From Diplonema japonicum (Eukaryota; Euglenozoa; Diplonemea; Diplonemida; Diplonemidae), in the NCBI GenBank assembly GCA_964019335.1, contig OZ025725.1, positions 62,001 through 126,000 of the forward strand: 64,000 bases of DNA, written 5' to 3'. The translations under genes were made by a program, and so were the position numbers. Of the stretch, positions 1 to 10,819 are shown piece after piece. Position 1 is the stretch's first letter; each line of letters starts with the position of its first letter. Below the pieces are notes generated by a model, which searched no databases, was not told the DNA's origin, and saw only the letters and a program-made list of their open reading frames with translations.

Positions 1-1
1 G

Positions 2-1223
2 ATGGAAAACGCAGGCGACGAGCTGGGCAAGGACTACGAAGAGATGTTAGCGTACCGAAAATCGCAGGCTGGGGGACAAGTAGGGGAAGAAGCAAGAAAC
101 TTGCTGGACGGCGAGGGCAGCGAAACAGTGACAATTGAAGAGCTAGAGGAAGAGTACAAACGCGTCATCGAGCAGGGCGACTACGACCTGGCGAAGAAGT
201 TCCAAAAAGCAATCAGAAAGCGACGAGAGGCACTCCTCGAGGCACTGGTGCAGCAGAAACGAGCGGCAGCGGAAGAGGAAGACTTCGACCAGGCCCTCCG
301 CCTGAAGGACGAGATCACCCTGCTGAACGCCACCATCCACGCTGCAGACCACAAGCCACAGCCTAAGAACTTCACCATCGGCGGCACCGTACGCCTCGCT
401 GTCCCCGTCTTGTTCAAGAACGGTACAAAGCTCCCCGCAGGCTCTATTGGGACCATCGAGATGGTGCCAGGTTCAAAGAAAGTTCTGAACAGCCCAGCCA
501 CGGTACGCATCAACGGCATTTTGTTCGACCTGCGTCCCAAGCAAGCCGTTGTGATCCACTCAACCCCTGCGGCAGAAGACGACGAGAAGGAGCATGATAG
601 TGAAAAGGGCAAAGAAGACGAGGCGAAGGACAAGAAAAAGAAGAAGAAACATAAAAAGAAGAAGAAGACACTCGAGACCCCCGAGCCGGATGTGCTGGGT
701 GCCGACGAAACACCGGTTCCCATAGCAGCGCCTCTGAACGCAAACACCACGAAAAACAGGAAGAAAGCGAAGGCGCCCGCGAAGACAAGCACACCGAAGG
801 ATGCTAACACAACAACAGCAACAACAACCGAGTGCCCGACGGGGACCTTGGAGGGATGCATCGATCAGTGCCCAACTGCGACATTAAAAATGTGTGTCCG
901 CGGGTGTGTCAACACCTGCAAGGACGACCATCACGCACCACAAGATGCGAACGCCACGAACCGTACGGCACTCAACGCCACGTGCAGTGAGAACCCCAAC
1001 CTCGTGGCCAGAAAGATCACCGTGGCCAACATCACGTTGGATGTCTTCCTCCCGAACGAGACAACTGTTGACAACACAACCCTGCGCCACGCGGTTATGG
1101 GCGCAATGCTCATGAAGCGCAGCTTCAAAAGAGTCGCAAAGCTCCGCGTGGTCGACGTGGGTGCTGGCGTCGGCATCTTCACCAAAGTCATGGCCAAGAA
1201 AGGTGGACGAGTAATGGTATGGG

Positions 1224-1261
<38 letters not shown>

Positions 1262-1642
1262 CATACGAACCAAGAAAAGCGTACCACCAAGCGTTGATAT
1301 GCGGGGGTGTCCGAGACGCCAAGAAAATGGTCTTAGCGAATAAAAAGGGTAAGTGTCTAGTCAAGATGGACAAGACCGGGGGGCAAACTGACCTTGCGGG
1401 ATACACGCTTGGATGTACTCACGGGAACAGAACAGTGTCCGCCGTGAGGGGCGACACGGAGGTGACGAAGAGAATCCATGTGTTGCGGGTTGCGACGATC
1501 GGGACCGAGGATCAGGTTCTGGAGGGGTTCAGGGGGGTCTTTGAAGGACCCGGGGTGGACTACGTGATCAGCACCGTTTCGCCCCAGTCTCTAAAAGGCA
1601 TTCAGGCATTTTTCGCCGACCTACCTGGGAAGGTATCGTGGG

Positions 1643-1680
<38 letters not shown>

Positions 1681-1789
1681 GACTGCGCTTTCGTGGACCT
1701 CTCGCTCTCTCGCTTCCCTAACTTCTCTCCCTTCTGCTCCCATCGCAACCCTTATCTACCAACGTATCACCTCCAAACCTGCATCATGA
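2..1789 (+). CDS. UVR-like / FkbM-like methyltransferase domain protein (3 exons, 5' end uncertain)
   Basis: Three exons, 2-1216, 1261-1632 and 1682-1789, joined in frame by GT-AG introns of 44 and 49 nt that are mostly poly-A; about 564 aa. The ATG at position 2 touches the window edge, so the true start may lie upstream. Residues ~45-110 hold two UVR-like helical hairpins (second: EEEDFDQALRLKDEI). A small beta-rich segment, a K/E-rich linker and a Cys-rich stretch (~275-305) follow. The C-terminal part has an SAM-binding loop (VVDVGAGVGIFTKVM). Splicing turns the poly-lysine read-through into GGRVM-TYEPRKAYHQAL, which resembles the FkbM methyltransferase motif after strand 2, and this supports the first intron. 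The last exon (36 codons) matches nothing I know and is the weakest part. Substrate is unknown. Confidence 0.6.
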
Positions 1790-2647
1790 GTTTACCCCCC
1801 ATGCCCCCTTTTTTTATTTCCTTGATTTATTTCGTCTTTTGCCGTGTCACATTACGTTGTATGGCCTTTGGAAGAGCGTGAAGTTTCTTTTTTTTTTTTG
1901 TTTATACTGTTGTTTTTTTTTTTCTCTCTGTTCTTGTTATCTCCGCACACTGTGCTCAAACCTGGGCTTTAGTACTGCAACCGCAGTATTTTTCTTTTCT
2001 CTTTTTTAAATTTTATTTTCCTTGCTTTTTTTTTTTTTTTTTTTTTCTCCCGCGTGATTGAGTGTGGTGTTTGATGTAAAGTGATTTTTTTCTTTGCCCC
2101 CCCACCCCCCATCCCCTTTTTTTATTTCCTACGTGCTGTCTGGGGGAAAAAAAAAATTCAGAAGAATTTGTTTTTTTTTTTATCCATCGCTCGGCTAACA
2201 GAGAAAGAGAAGAGATTTGTGAAAACTCGGTGTGTGAGTACCTCCCTCACAAATAATTATCGTTTACCTTTTGCTCCGAAAACAAAAAAAAAAGAAGAAG
2301 AAAAAAAAAAGAAAAAAACCCCTCCAACCCTACGTATCCGCAACCCACGAGAAAAAGAGAGAGCGAGAAAAAAAAAACAAACCCGTGCGTTACTTTTTTT
2401 ACTTTGCCCCCCCCCCCCCCCACTTTCCCGCACACTCTTCATTGTGATGGTTTTTTTTTTGACGCCCTCCAAAAGAAAAAAAAAAAAAAAAAAGGGGGAG
2501 GCAAATCAGTTTCTTTCATTCTCGGCTTTCGTTTGCTGGAGAACAAACAAATCAAGAATTACATAAAAGGAGGGCGGGTGGGTGGGGGGGAACGGGGACG
2601 ACAAAAAAAGAAGAAAAAAAAAAAAGAAGAAAACAAAAGAAGGAAAA
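1790..2647. other. spacer, homopolymer-rich
   Basis: Alternating runs of T, C and A between two + strand genes. The A/G-rich stretch at 2600-2647 directly before the next ATG is the usual 5' leader style of this window. Open frames here are homopolymer artefacts (runs of F, K, P). No RNA gene or repeat is recognised. Confidence 0.6.
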
Positions 2648-5600
2648 ATGGAGCAAAACGAACTAGAACATGCTGTGAGGATGCTGTGGGAAAAAACGGT
2701 GTCCGCCAGAAAAGCCACGGACAAGGGGCTGCTGGGCAACGGCGACGACGAGATGCCCAGTATGAACAAGGAAAGCCTGGTGAAACTGGCCGAGATTTTG
2801 GAAATGCACCCGGAACTTTTTGAAGACGGGCAGCTGCCTGACACCCCCGGCGGGAACATGTACAACAGAAGCGTGCAATGGCAAAACATCAAAGCGAAAA
2901 AGGTGCAACAAATGCGTAACGACCTAAAAGTAGAAGAACTTGTACCATGTAAATCGACGCCCACTATCAACAACACCTCGCAATCAAAAGTTGAGAAACT
3001 CCTCGAAGCAGGATCCTGGCCAGAAGTTGTCACACGAATGACCATCCACCACCAGGCTCAAATGGAACGAAAGATGAAAACAGAAGCGTGGAAAGCCATG
3101 CATTCTGTCCTTTCAGACACCCACAGCCACGTCCCTACCATTTCTTCAAAAGCTTCGCTTCTGACAAGAGGGCAACCTGTTCAAGACCGGCTCTATGCTC
3201 TGAAGGACAAGCCGACTAAGGCTTCTCTCCTGACCTACCCTTACGGCGACCCTGACTCTAGTTGGACTCAAGCCGAGCTTGATGCTTTCGCCAAGGACAA
3301 CCCGCACAAGGCAGACCTTGTTAAAAAAGTGTCGCCAGGTGGCTTTCTCTCCCCCAACAGCAGGCATCTCTCTGACACGTACGCTGCAAAATCCGGTGTT
3401 TCGCACAAAGCCCGGCTCACCACCATCAAGAAGCAGTCAACTCCCCAAGATGTTCATACCGACGTCAAGCTTGGGAAGAAGACGCAAAAACTCGCAGAAG
3501 AGTGGCGGAAAACCCACACCGATCCTGCAGAGGCAGCGCAATGGAAACGTCTCTCGACCCCCGTGCCACCGCCAATTCAGCCCCCTCCCATGAAAGGCAT
3601 ACCGGGCATCAATAAAACCACCTCTGTAGAGACAGGTGCGCTCTCAGCACGGATCACTCGTCCCGTGCACGAAAGGTTGTTCAAGGACCACGATGTCCAC
3701 TCGAAACACAAGGAAGAGCTGCGGCATAAGAACACGGAGAAGATCGACACCCCGAGGAAGAAGGCGTACCAGCAGCTGAAGGAGCACGTGCAAGGCTACG
3801 AAGCCTTTTCCGATGTCTTCAACAGAAACAAGCAATGGGCCAGCACCGTGATGGTGAAGAGGGAACGTGCGCGTTCGGAGCAGCGGGAGAAAGAGGTCGC
3901 CTACCCCTTCAAGCCCACGCTGACACCCTACAAATCCTTCACGCCTGGGAAACAAATGAAAACCCCTGTCGACACACAGCAGTCCATCAGAACACCACCA
4001 ACAGTCCCCACAGAAGTGGACATGGAGGAGCACACCGAAGACAACGATGCCACAGAGGGCGAGCTGTTCTCGTCGGAGAAGCCCAACAGGGTATTGCGGT
4101 CCGTCAGCCCACAACCGCAGAGACTGTTCGAAGAAGAAGTATACATAGAGCATCTTCCGCAAGGCGAGGCTGCAGAGGCAAACCATAGCAAGACCGCCGA
4201 AGACGAGTCAAAACGAGATCCCAGCACCCTCCCCAACGTCACTCGGGAGGACCAGTCTGACCTCTCCAATCTGCACGACATGCTGACGAAGTACATTGAG
4301 GAACGTGCTGCGTCACTCGCTTCCGTCTCATCAACTTCAACCCAAACAGAAGAAGCACGTGCAGCCAGTGCCGCAAGCCCACCTCGCGAATCGCCCGATT
4401 TTCAGGACAACTTCCGGAGCCCCTCGCCGGACATTGTGATAGAGATGTCCAGCCCACTACGCAGGGCACTTGACACCGAGGGGCTGGACATGACCGCAGT
4501 CAACATCATCCATGCGAAAGAGGTCGTTGCGGCGGTGGTGGGGTCGGAGGACCAGCAGCAAGGGGAAAAAGAGGAACATGTTACAAACATGCCTGTCGCG
4601 CCGAAGGAACAGTCGATATTAACGCCACCCCCCGCACCACGGGAGAGGTACAACGCTGACTACTACGACGGACCGCCAGGGCAACACAGGGCAAGAAGCG
4701 CGGAAAAAAAACACACCCCTTCCCACGTGGACACTCATGTGAGACAAGCTGCCGACTATTCGAACAAATCTGTGGACAAACCTGTGAAGCAAAACCCCCC
4801 TGTACCTGTACCCGAGCTGATCTCCATCGTAACAAGAGAAGGGTTGCCGACAACGCCGATGCGATCTGTGGGTGGGGATGGGCCGCTGCTCAACAGCGTG
4901 ACGGCGTCGCCACTTGTCAAGATCGAGTCTGTACGGAAAGAAACGAGCATTGTGAAGCAATCTCGAAACCCGGTCAAGTACGAACCACCACCGCTACAAC
5001 AACAACAACAACAACAACAACAACAGTACAGGGCAACCTCCCTCTCAACATCCCCGGTGAGGAGGTCAACCCCAAGCACAGTTCCCAAGCCTGCTGTGCC
5101 GAAACAAGTACGGCGTTCAGCGTCGCCTGCTGGACGCAAGATGGCCACCTACGCGGAGATCGGTGCTGTTCAACACAAGGTTGCCCTACATGCGAATAAA
5201 ATCTCGCCGATGACCCTTCGGCCATGGAGGGAACCTGTACGGCCCACCAAGAAGGCGGTGAAGAGAAGAGTCTTGCCGTCTGACACAATGACGCAGCCTG
5301 ATGAATTCGTTCCTACCGACGATCTGCTGTTCAAAGAGAAACAAGAGGCGGCGAAGAAAATCGCAAGAAAAACAAAGAAAGACGACACACCTGTGAACGA
5401 GTGCTACGTGGGTAAGGACGGCATGGTCAGACTGCTCAAAATGGGGATGCGGAAAAACCTACCAAAAGCCCCGAAAAACGCGGACGAAAAATACAAAGCT
5501 TTGCAAGAACATAAGAAAACAGAAGAAATATATAACCTAACAAGGGTGGACCCGGAAGCGGCGGCGGTAGTCACGACTTCCTTGGATCTAAAAGGGGACA

Positions 5601-6103
5601 GTGAGGGGTACTGCAGGCTTAAGGACGAGGAGATAGAAGCAGTGGGGAAGGCATTGCTGTCCTTGGGAGCAGAGAAGGAACAAATGAAGGCGAAAACCCC
5701 GGCGAAAAGAGTCACGGTAACAATACCAATGGAGTTTGAAGGAGGCTTGTCAGATGAAACTGGCAGCGAAGGATATATTATCGATCCGGAGAAAGCAAAA
5801 GATTTGGACGAACTTACAAAAGGCCACTTACCTCCTGAGATTGAGTTGGGCATGCGGGAGGGTTCAGTGGCCAGGACAGAGTTAAACAGGTTCATTACTC
5901 TGACTCATATAAATACACCCCCAACTGACGAGACGAATCCTGTGTGGAATGCCAATACAGACCCTTCTTACGATAGTTTAGAAGGTGCTTCACATACTCC
6001 GCTTGCAACTCTCCTTGAAAATAATGAAGTTTCAGACCACGGGTGTAGAACTGGACTTCCTTTTGTTTTGAACATTGTCTCGCCGGTAAAGAAGTTGAAT
6101 TGA
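2648..6103 (+). CDS. large low-complexity protein of unknown function
   Basis: Single exon, 1151 aa. The ATG at 2648 follows an A/G leader with in-frame lysine codons, so it is the first convincing start. No family is recognised. The protein is hydrophilic, rich in Pro, Lys, Ser and Thr, with many TP/SP dipeptides and a short polyQ tract near residue 785 coded at 4999-5025. The N-terminal ~70 residues look helical (MEQNELEHAVRMLWEKTV). Several short basic segments of the type K.S.LT..L (~residues 170-260) recur loosely. No signal peptide or membrane segment is visible. Composition suggests a largely disordered, possibly cytoskeletal or scaffold protein; that is inference. Codon use matches its neighbours. 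Confidence 0.75.
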   Translation: MEQNELEHAVRMLWEKTVSARKATDKGLLGNGDDEMPSMNKESLVKLAEILEMHPELFEDGQLPDTPGGNMYNRSVQWQNIKAKKVQQMRNDLKVEELVPCKSTPTINNTSQSKVEKLLEAGSWPEVVTRMTIHHQAQMERKMKTEAWKAMHSVLSDTHSHVPTISSKASLLTRGQPVQDRLYALKDKPTKASLLTYPYGDPDSSWTQAELDAFAKDNPHKADLVKKVSPGGFLSPNSRHLSDTYAAKSGVSHKARLTTIKKQSTPQDVHTDVKLGKKTQKLAEEWRKTHTDPAEAAQWKRLSTPVPPPIQPPPMKGIPGINKTTSVETGALSARITRPVHERLFKDHDVHSKHKEELRHKNTEKIDTPRKKAYQQLKEHVQGYEAFSDVFNRNKQWASTVMVKRERARSEQREKEVAYPFKPTLTPYKSFTPGKQMKTPVDTQQSIRTPPTVPTEVDMEEHTEDNDATEGELFSSEKPNRVLRSVSPQPQRLFEEEVYIEHLPQGEAAEANHSKTAEDESKRDPSTLPNVTREDQSDLSNLHDMLTKYIEERAASLASVSSTSTQTEEARAASAASPPRESPDFQDNFRSPSPDIVIEMSSPLRRALDTEGLDMTAVNIIHAKEVVAAVVGSEDQQQGEKEEHVTNMPVAPKEQSILTPPPAPRERYNADYYDGPPGQHRARSAEKKHTPSHVDTHVRQAADYSNKSVDKPVKQNPPVPVPELISIVTREGLPTTPMRSVGGDGPLLNSVTASPLVKIESVRKETSIVKQSRNPVKYEPPPLQQQQQQQQQQYRATSLSTSPVRRSTPSTVPKPAVPKQVRRSASPAGRKMATYAEIGAVQHKVALHANKISPMTLRPWREPVRPTKKAVKRRVLPSDTMTQPDEFVPTDDLLFKEKQEAAKKIARKTKKDDTPVNECYVGKDGMVRLLKMGMRKNLPKAPKNADEKYKALQEHKKTEEIYNLTRVDPEAAAVVTTSLDLKGDSEGYCRLKDEEIEAVGKALLSLGAEKEQMKAKTPAKRVTVTIPMEFEGGLSDETGSEGYIIDPEKAKDLDELTKGHLPPEIELGMREGSVARTELNRFITLTHINTPPTDETNPVWNANTDPSYDSLEGASHTPLATLLENNEVSDHGCRTGLPFVLNIVSPVKKLN

Positions 6104-6457
6104 ACTTTTTTTTTTTTCTCCCCCCTGTTATAGATAATTATTTTTTTTTTATCCCACCATTGCCATTTTTTTTTTTTGTGTCAACATTTTTTTTTTTTAT
6201 TTGCCTTCCCAAGAGAGAAAAAAAAAAAGAAAAAGAAAACATGTTTCATCCCCCCGCCCCCCCCTTTTTTTTTCCATCCGTTTGTATTATTTTTTTCTTT
6301 CTCTTCCCCCCTCCTTCCCTCCTCCCCCTCGGGTTTTTTTTTCTTCTCTCCCTTCCATGTACTGTTCTCTGTCTTGTTTTATTCTTAAATTTTTTTGTTT
6401 TTTTCGAAAAAAAAAAAAAAAAAAGAAGGCGGGAGGGAAGGAGAAAAAAAAAAATAC
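6104..6457. other. spacer, T/C- and A-rich
   Basis: Long T and C tracts followed by an A/G leader before the next ATG. Nothing else seen. Confidence 0.6.
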
Positions 6458-7000
6458 ATGAAGAAGCGTAACACGCTCGTTCCCCCCACAATTGTGGAGA
6501 CGGGAGAAGGGGCGATAGAGTATTCTGTCCATAAGGTATCGGCTTCTCTATGGCCAGAGATGAGGTCTTCGCTGCCAGATGTGGATGAAAATCAGTACAG
6601 GAAACTGTTGGTTGTCCCTACGTTTCAGGAGTGCAAATGTCCTGTTATCGAGTTCACGGAGGAGGCAGCTCAAGAGAAAGATGCTTTGCTGCTAGTGTTT
6701 CTCAGGTTTGCAGAGGCGCTGGTAGGGAGGGTCAGAGCCTTAGGGTATTGGGCAGACTTCATCGACCCCACTTCAGGTTATTCGACCGTTCGGGGCGCTT
6801 CGCCGTACTGTGAATCTGCGGCTGCTGAGTGCTTCCTCCCGTACAGCCTTCAGCATGTTGGGTTTGCTGCTGGAGGATGTAACATGATTAGCCATCCCAA
6901 GTGGGGGCTCTCGTGTTACCCCGCTTCGATCTTCTTTCTCTGTCCCTTGGAGGTGTTCCAGAAAACTGTCCGTGAAATGTATCCTGAACGGGAAATATGA
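6458..7000 (+). CDS. MMADHC: MMADHC (cblD) family cobalamin-trafficking protein
   Basis: Single exon, 180 aa, starting at the ATG after an A-rich leader. The motif GYWADFIDPTSG is characteristic of MMADHC, which directs cob(II)alamin from MMACHC to methionine synthase or methylmalonyl-CoA mutase. The following HVGFAAGGCNMISHPKWG...YPASIFF matches the family's C-terminal half, including the cysteine region used in Co-S coordination. It is shorter than human MMADHC (296 aa): the long N-terminal extension with targeting signal is missing, so compartment cannot be read from sequence. The protein implies cobalamin-dependent metabolism in this organism. Confidence 0.85.
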   Translation: MKKRNTLVPPTIVETGEGAIEYSVHKVSASLWPEMRSSLPDVDENQYRKLLVVPTFQECKCPVIEFTEEAAQEKDALLLVFLRFAEALVGRVRALGYWADFIDPTSGYSTVRGASPYCESAAAECFLPYSLQHVGFAAGGCNMISHPKWGLSCYPASIFFLCPLEVFQKTVREMYPEREI

Positions 7001-8124
7001 TGAAGAGAGAAGAAAAGAAAAAAAATAAATAAAAATTAAATAAATCACCCACCCCACCCACCCTTTCCCCCCCCTTTTTTTTTTAGCAGTGGGTTCTCCT
7101 TTCTTCATTTCCTCCTCTTTATTTTTATTTTTTTTTTTTTTTTTGCGGAATTCTCTTGAGACAAATCATCGGTCCTTGAGTTGCAGCTTTGAAAAAAAAA
7201 AATGAAAAAAAAAAAAAAAAACACAAAAAAAAAAATTCCCTCCCACCCTCTCTTATTTATTTCTCCTCTTTTATTCGTAAAAAAAAATTTTTTTTTTTCT
7301 TACTTGTATTTTTTTTTTTTTACCCCCTTGCTTCTTCACTTAAATCCCACTCTTTTGGAAAGGAAAAAAAAAATTTTTTTTTTCAGTGTTCTGCTCCTCC
7401 TTTTTCGTGCTATCCACTCGAAGCAGGGGTATGAGCAGAGCCTTTAAAGAAAAAAGGTTTTTTTTTTTATTTACAAGAGAAGGGGAAAGCATAATGAGTG
7501 GAAATGAGGAAAAAAAAAAAAGAAAAGAAGAAAAAAAAGAAAAAAAAGAAGAGAGAAAATTACAGATGGAAGGGCAGGGGGGAGTAAAAGAAAAAAAAAT
7601 ATAGAGTCTAGAGGGATTGAAGTTAGTACTATTTCTTTTTTTTATTTTTTTTTATTCCCTCCAGAGAATACGCTAAAAAAACTTTTTCCCTGTCCCAATT
7701 CTTTTTTTTTTTCATTAGTTCCATTTTTAAATAATTTCTTTCTTTTTTATATTATTTCCCCCCCCCCTTTTATTATCTCTAATACGCTAGTTTTACCCCC
7801 CCCTTTTTCCCCCCTTTTGTAAGAACAAAAAAAAAATAATAAAAGAGTAGTGATGACACAGTACCAGTCCTCGGATTTGCACTGTGTACACCAACCAAAT
7901 TTTAAATAAACCGAACTTTTCTTCTCCCCCCCTCCCCCCCCCCCTTTTTTTGGTGCCTCTTATTGCGGGCACAACAAAAACAAAAACAAAAAAAAGTGCT
8001 TCGTGAATATTTTTATTTTTATTTATATTTTATCTCTATTTGGCCGTTATTTTTTTTATCTCTCTCTATTTGAAACAAACAAAAAAAAATAAAACAAAAT
8101 AGGGGAAAAAAAAAAAAAAAAAAA
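7001..8124. other. spacer with one non-homopolymer island
   Basis: About 1.1 kb, dominated by A, T and C runs. The only complex island is ~7845-7920. It holds a C-box-like GTGATGA next to a 7-bp inverted pair (ACACAGT / ACTGTGT) and is discussed as a finding. No coding region is convincing; open frames here are runs of K, F and E. Confidence 0.5.
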
Positions 8125-8715
8125 ATGCCGCAGACAGGGCTTTTCTCCTCCCCACGTCATCTCGCCGAGCAAGAACTGGAAGAGAAAAAAGAGAACACAA
8201 AAAAATTGCAGCCGGAGGAGCTACAAAAATCGGTTGCAAGGTTGACGGTGATGAAGGAAAGGGTGCAGGAAACGGGCCCTTTGGGAAAAGCGATTGTTAT
8301 GGGGAAGGGCCAACTTGATTCAAGTGTTAATCGGCTGTATAAAGAAGCTGTAGATAGGAAGAAGAAGGTTATGCACGACCTTGAGCTCAAAACAAGCCCT
8401 ACAGGGGAGAGAAACGTTATGGATCGGGACGTTCTGGATGGTTCTGTGGAAAGAATTTACAACCAAGCCCTGCAGCATAAGAAAGAGCTGAGCGAGAAGC
8501 TTCGCGCCAAGCACGTAACAAACCCGGGGCCGCAGAAGAAGCTAACGAAGGAACACCAGCAAGCGTGCAATGAGCGAGCGTACACCGGACCCATGCAGAA
8601 GAAGAAGGAGAGCGAGGAGAAACTAGTCGATAAGTACATCACATCAACCACCACAAAATTCAGAAAAATGAACAAACAAGAGTGGCAGGACACGGTCTCG
8701 AGGCTGTGCAAGTGA
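8125..8715 (+). CDS. four-repeat coiled-coil-like protein
   Basis: Single exon, 196 aa, ATG directly after a long A run. The chain is built from about four degenerate repeats of 38-48 residues: ELQKSVARL, LDSSVNRLYKEAVDRKK, LDGSVERIYNQALQHKK and NERAYTGPMQKKK, ending DTVSRLCK. Consensus is roughly SV-x-R-(L/I)-Y-x5-A-x3-KK, then E-x-L-x2-K. Highly charged, no membrane segment. The repeat style recalls small flagellar or cytoskeletal repeat proteins of protists, but I do not recognise a named family and give no function. Confidence 0.7.
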   Translation: MPQTGLFSSPRHLAEQELEEKKENTKKLQPEELQKSVARLTVMKERVQETGPLGKAIVMGKGQLDSSVNRLYKEAVDRKKKVMHDLELKTSPTGERNVMDRDVLDGSVERIYNQALQHKKELSEKLRAKHVTNPGPQKKLTKEHQQACNERAYTGPMQKKKESEEKLVDKYITSTTTKFRKMNKQEWQDTVSRLCK

Positions 8716-9215
8716 AACTTATTGTAATTTTTTTTTTTTTTTTTTTTTTATTCTCAAAAAAAAAAAACAAAAAAAAAAAAAGAGGGGAGGGAAGCTTTTC
8801 CAAGCTCTTCGAACGGGAGGGGTTTTTTTTTTTTTTTTTTTTGACAGTGATTTTTTTTCTCCCCCCCCCCCGAAAACGCAGTGGTAAAAATGGGGTTAGT
8901 TGCCCCACGGAGACGGGGGCCATCTGGGTGGGCTGGTGCATTATTCGGTTCATTATTTCTACGTGGCCTTAGATTGTGCTAAGAGGGAATAGAATCATGC
9001 TCAAGCAGAAGAAACTGCTTGTTGGTACTCAGCATATTACACCGCAATCTGCGATAAACAGCAATAGCACCAGAGCTAGCATCTTCAAACCTTAATATTC
9101 TAATGTCCAGCTTGTTCGCTTCCTTATTCTCACATCACCGTCGTCTGCATAAACCTTTCGTTCTTTCCTTCGCGCTTCTAGAAACGAATTGGGGAAAGGA
9201 CTTAATTTACACGTA

Positions 9216-9255
<40 letters not shown>
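8716..9255. other. spacer / UTR
   Basis: A/T/C homopolymers at 8720-8870 and poly-A at 9220-9255. The middle (8880-9200) is mixed sequence without a usable open frame and is probably transcribed UTR. No tRNA fold recognised. Confidence 0.5.
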
Positions 9256-9259
<4 letters not shown>

Positions 9260-9486
9260 GTCGTAGCACAGCAAGTTTCTGCTCGCAGGGGTACAAGGGG
9301 TGCGTGTCGATGCCTGCCGCCATGGCCGGCATGGCGCAGGGCCTCCCCCAGCTTGGGATAACAGACGTAAAACCAAACACAACATGCCAACAACGGGACC
9401 CCGCTTACCAAGATATCACCGCACAGCTCCCGAAGGACTTCAAAATCGGCAGCGCGAAATTCTTCTGGAAAGGCGACAAATGCTAA
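9256..9486 (+). CDS. 76-aa protein of unknown function
   Basis: Short ORF with ATG after a ~38-nt A run, the same leader style as its neighbours. It is followed by a spacer and another + strand gene. It has five cysteines (positions ~9, 16, 44 and near the C-terminus) but no CX9C pairs, and a mildly hydrophobic N-terminal third. Codon use and non-repetitive composition argue for a real gene. No family recognised; a small mitochondrial subunit is possible but unsupported. Confidence 0.5.
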
Positions 9487-9631
9487 GGGAAAAAAAAAAA
9501 AAAAAAAAAAAAAGAATTTAATTTTTTTTTTACACCTAAGAAATTTCTACCCCTTCCCCCCCCCCCCATTCTTCCATAAACGACAATACAAAAAAAAAAA
9601 AAAAAAAAAAAAAAGCGGGGATAAAAAAAGA

Positions 9632-10819
9632 ATGCTGACAGAATGCTTGTCCCCTATAACACCGTTGAACCCAGAGGTGTATTATGATGATGCGAAAACA
9701 AAAAAGAGGCGTAGAACGTGCGGCAATGGACAAAGGGCGGTTCGTCCTCGTAAAGACCCAGGGGTTATAAGGCGGCAGGATGTTTTTTCAACGGTGGTAA
9801 TATGCGATTTCGTGATGAACCTGGTGGAGAAGGCGTTGCGGTGCCCGTACGACCCCGCGTCCAGAAAATCCACAATTGGGAGCTTGCCGGCATCCCTGTT
9901 GGCAGGGGTGGGTTTGGAGGTGAAGAACGGAGTGGCGGAGCTCCCATTCACAGCAACTCCGCGTGACATGCATAATATATATTATACAATGCAAAAGACG
10001 GCGTACCAGCACCTATCATCAGAGGACGCATTTCCAACAGGTTCCATATTAACCTTGGAGTGGGTCGATCTGTTACGAAGGTACTCAAGAAACGCGGTTT
10101 GCAAGAACAAAACGGAAATCCCGTTGACAAACCAACATGCAAGGACCTTATGGGGAACGAACACGCAGGTTCTAACCCAAACCGGTTTGATCCACGAACC
10201 GGCGCAAGGGGTTCTAAAATTCACGCGAAACTCAGCATCAACCCTCCTCTCGCTCAGCAACGTTATGATGAGGGTACGGAAGCGGCAATTCACCGTTACA
10301 ATTATCTCACCAGAACTGGCTAGTTCAAAGGAAACTGTGGAGCAGCTCAATGCACAGCACGCAGATGTAATAGTGGTTATGAAGGGCAGGCTGGATCGGT
10401 CGATGGAAATCGCTTGTGAGCTTCACAGGCGGTTCACCAGTTACTGCCTTCGAGATGATCAACACGGTTTTGTGGTGTTGGTGAATAAAGTAAGCTTTCC
10501 CGACCAGCAAGAATTTCTTAATGAAAGCTCGGATGGGTTGCTGGCCGTCAGGTTGTCGGCATGCCTTCCTGTATTCGCTGTGGCGTCTAGTGATACGGGG
10601 GCTGTGCCCCATCTTCTCCCCGCATACTCGTTTCTCTGCTCCCCCGTTCCTATTTGTGCTGCCGCGCTCACGGCGTCGATCCCTTCTGCGGGCATACACA
10701 CTCTTTACTATCCCGCCCCGCAGCCGGTGGTATCTTACTTCTCTCTCCCGTCAGAGGGTTTTGCCCCACTTCCTATCCCATGCCTCACAGCTGTTTATCA
10801 CATTGGGGGACTGTTTTAA
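9632..10819 (+). CDS. protein of unknown function (395 aa)
   Basis: Single exon, ATG after an A/G leader. A basic N-terminal segment (KTKKRRRTCGNGQRAVRPRK) is followed by a mixed alpha/beta region with possible globular folds: FSTVVICDFVMNLVEKAL (~50-68), TVTIISPELASSKETVEQLNAQHADVIVV (~225-253) and a Pro/Ala-rich C-terminus. No catalytic motif or known family is apparent. The basic N-terminus could be nuclear or mitochondrial targeting. Continuous frame with good codon use supports reality; function unknown. Confidence 0.65.
   Translation: MLTECLSPITPLNPEVYYDDAKTKKRRRTCGNGQRAVRPRKDPGVIRRQDVFSTVVICDFVMNLVEKALRCPYDPASRKSTIGSLPASLLAGVGLEVKNGVAELPFTATPRDMHNIYYTMQKTAYQHLSSEDAFPTGSILTLEWVDLLRRYSRNAVCKNKTEIPLTNQHARTLWGTNTQVLTQTGLIHEPAQGVLKFTRNSASTLLSLSNVMMRVRKRQFTVTIISPELASSKETVEQLNAQHADVIVVMKGRLDRSMEIACELHRRFTSYCLRDDQHGFVVLVNKVSFPDQQEFLNESSDGLLAVRLSACLPVFAVASSDTGAVPHLLPAYSFLCSPVPICAAALTASIPSAGIHTLYYPAPQPVVSYFSLPSEGFAPLPIPCLTAVYHIGGLF

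Noticed and set aside
931-1406. - strand ORFs across the first gene
   Set aside because: Shadow frames through the poly-A introns; no motif, while the + frame has UVR and methyltransferase signatures.
2081-2566. ORFs of F, K, P runs in spacers (also near 6100, 7200, 23850, 43340)
   Set aside because: They come from reading homopolymers; no protein-like composition.
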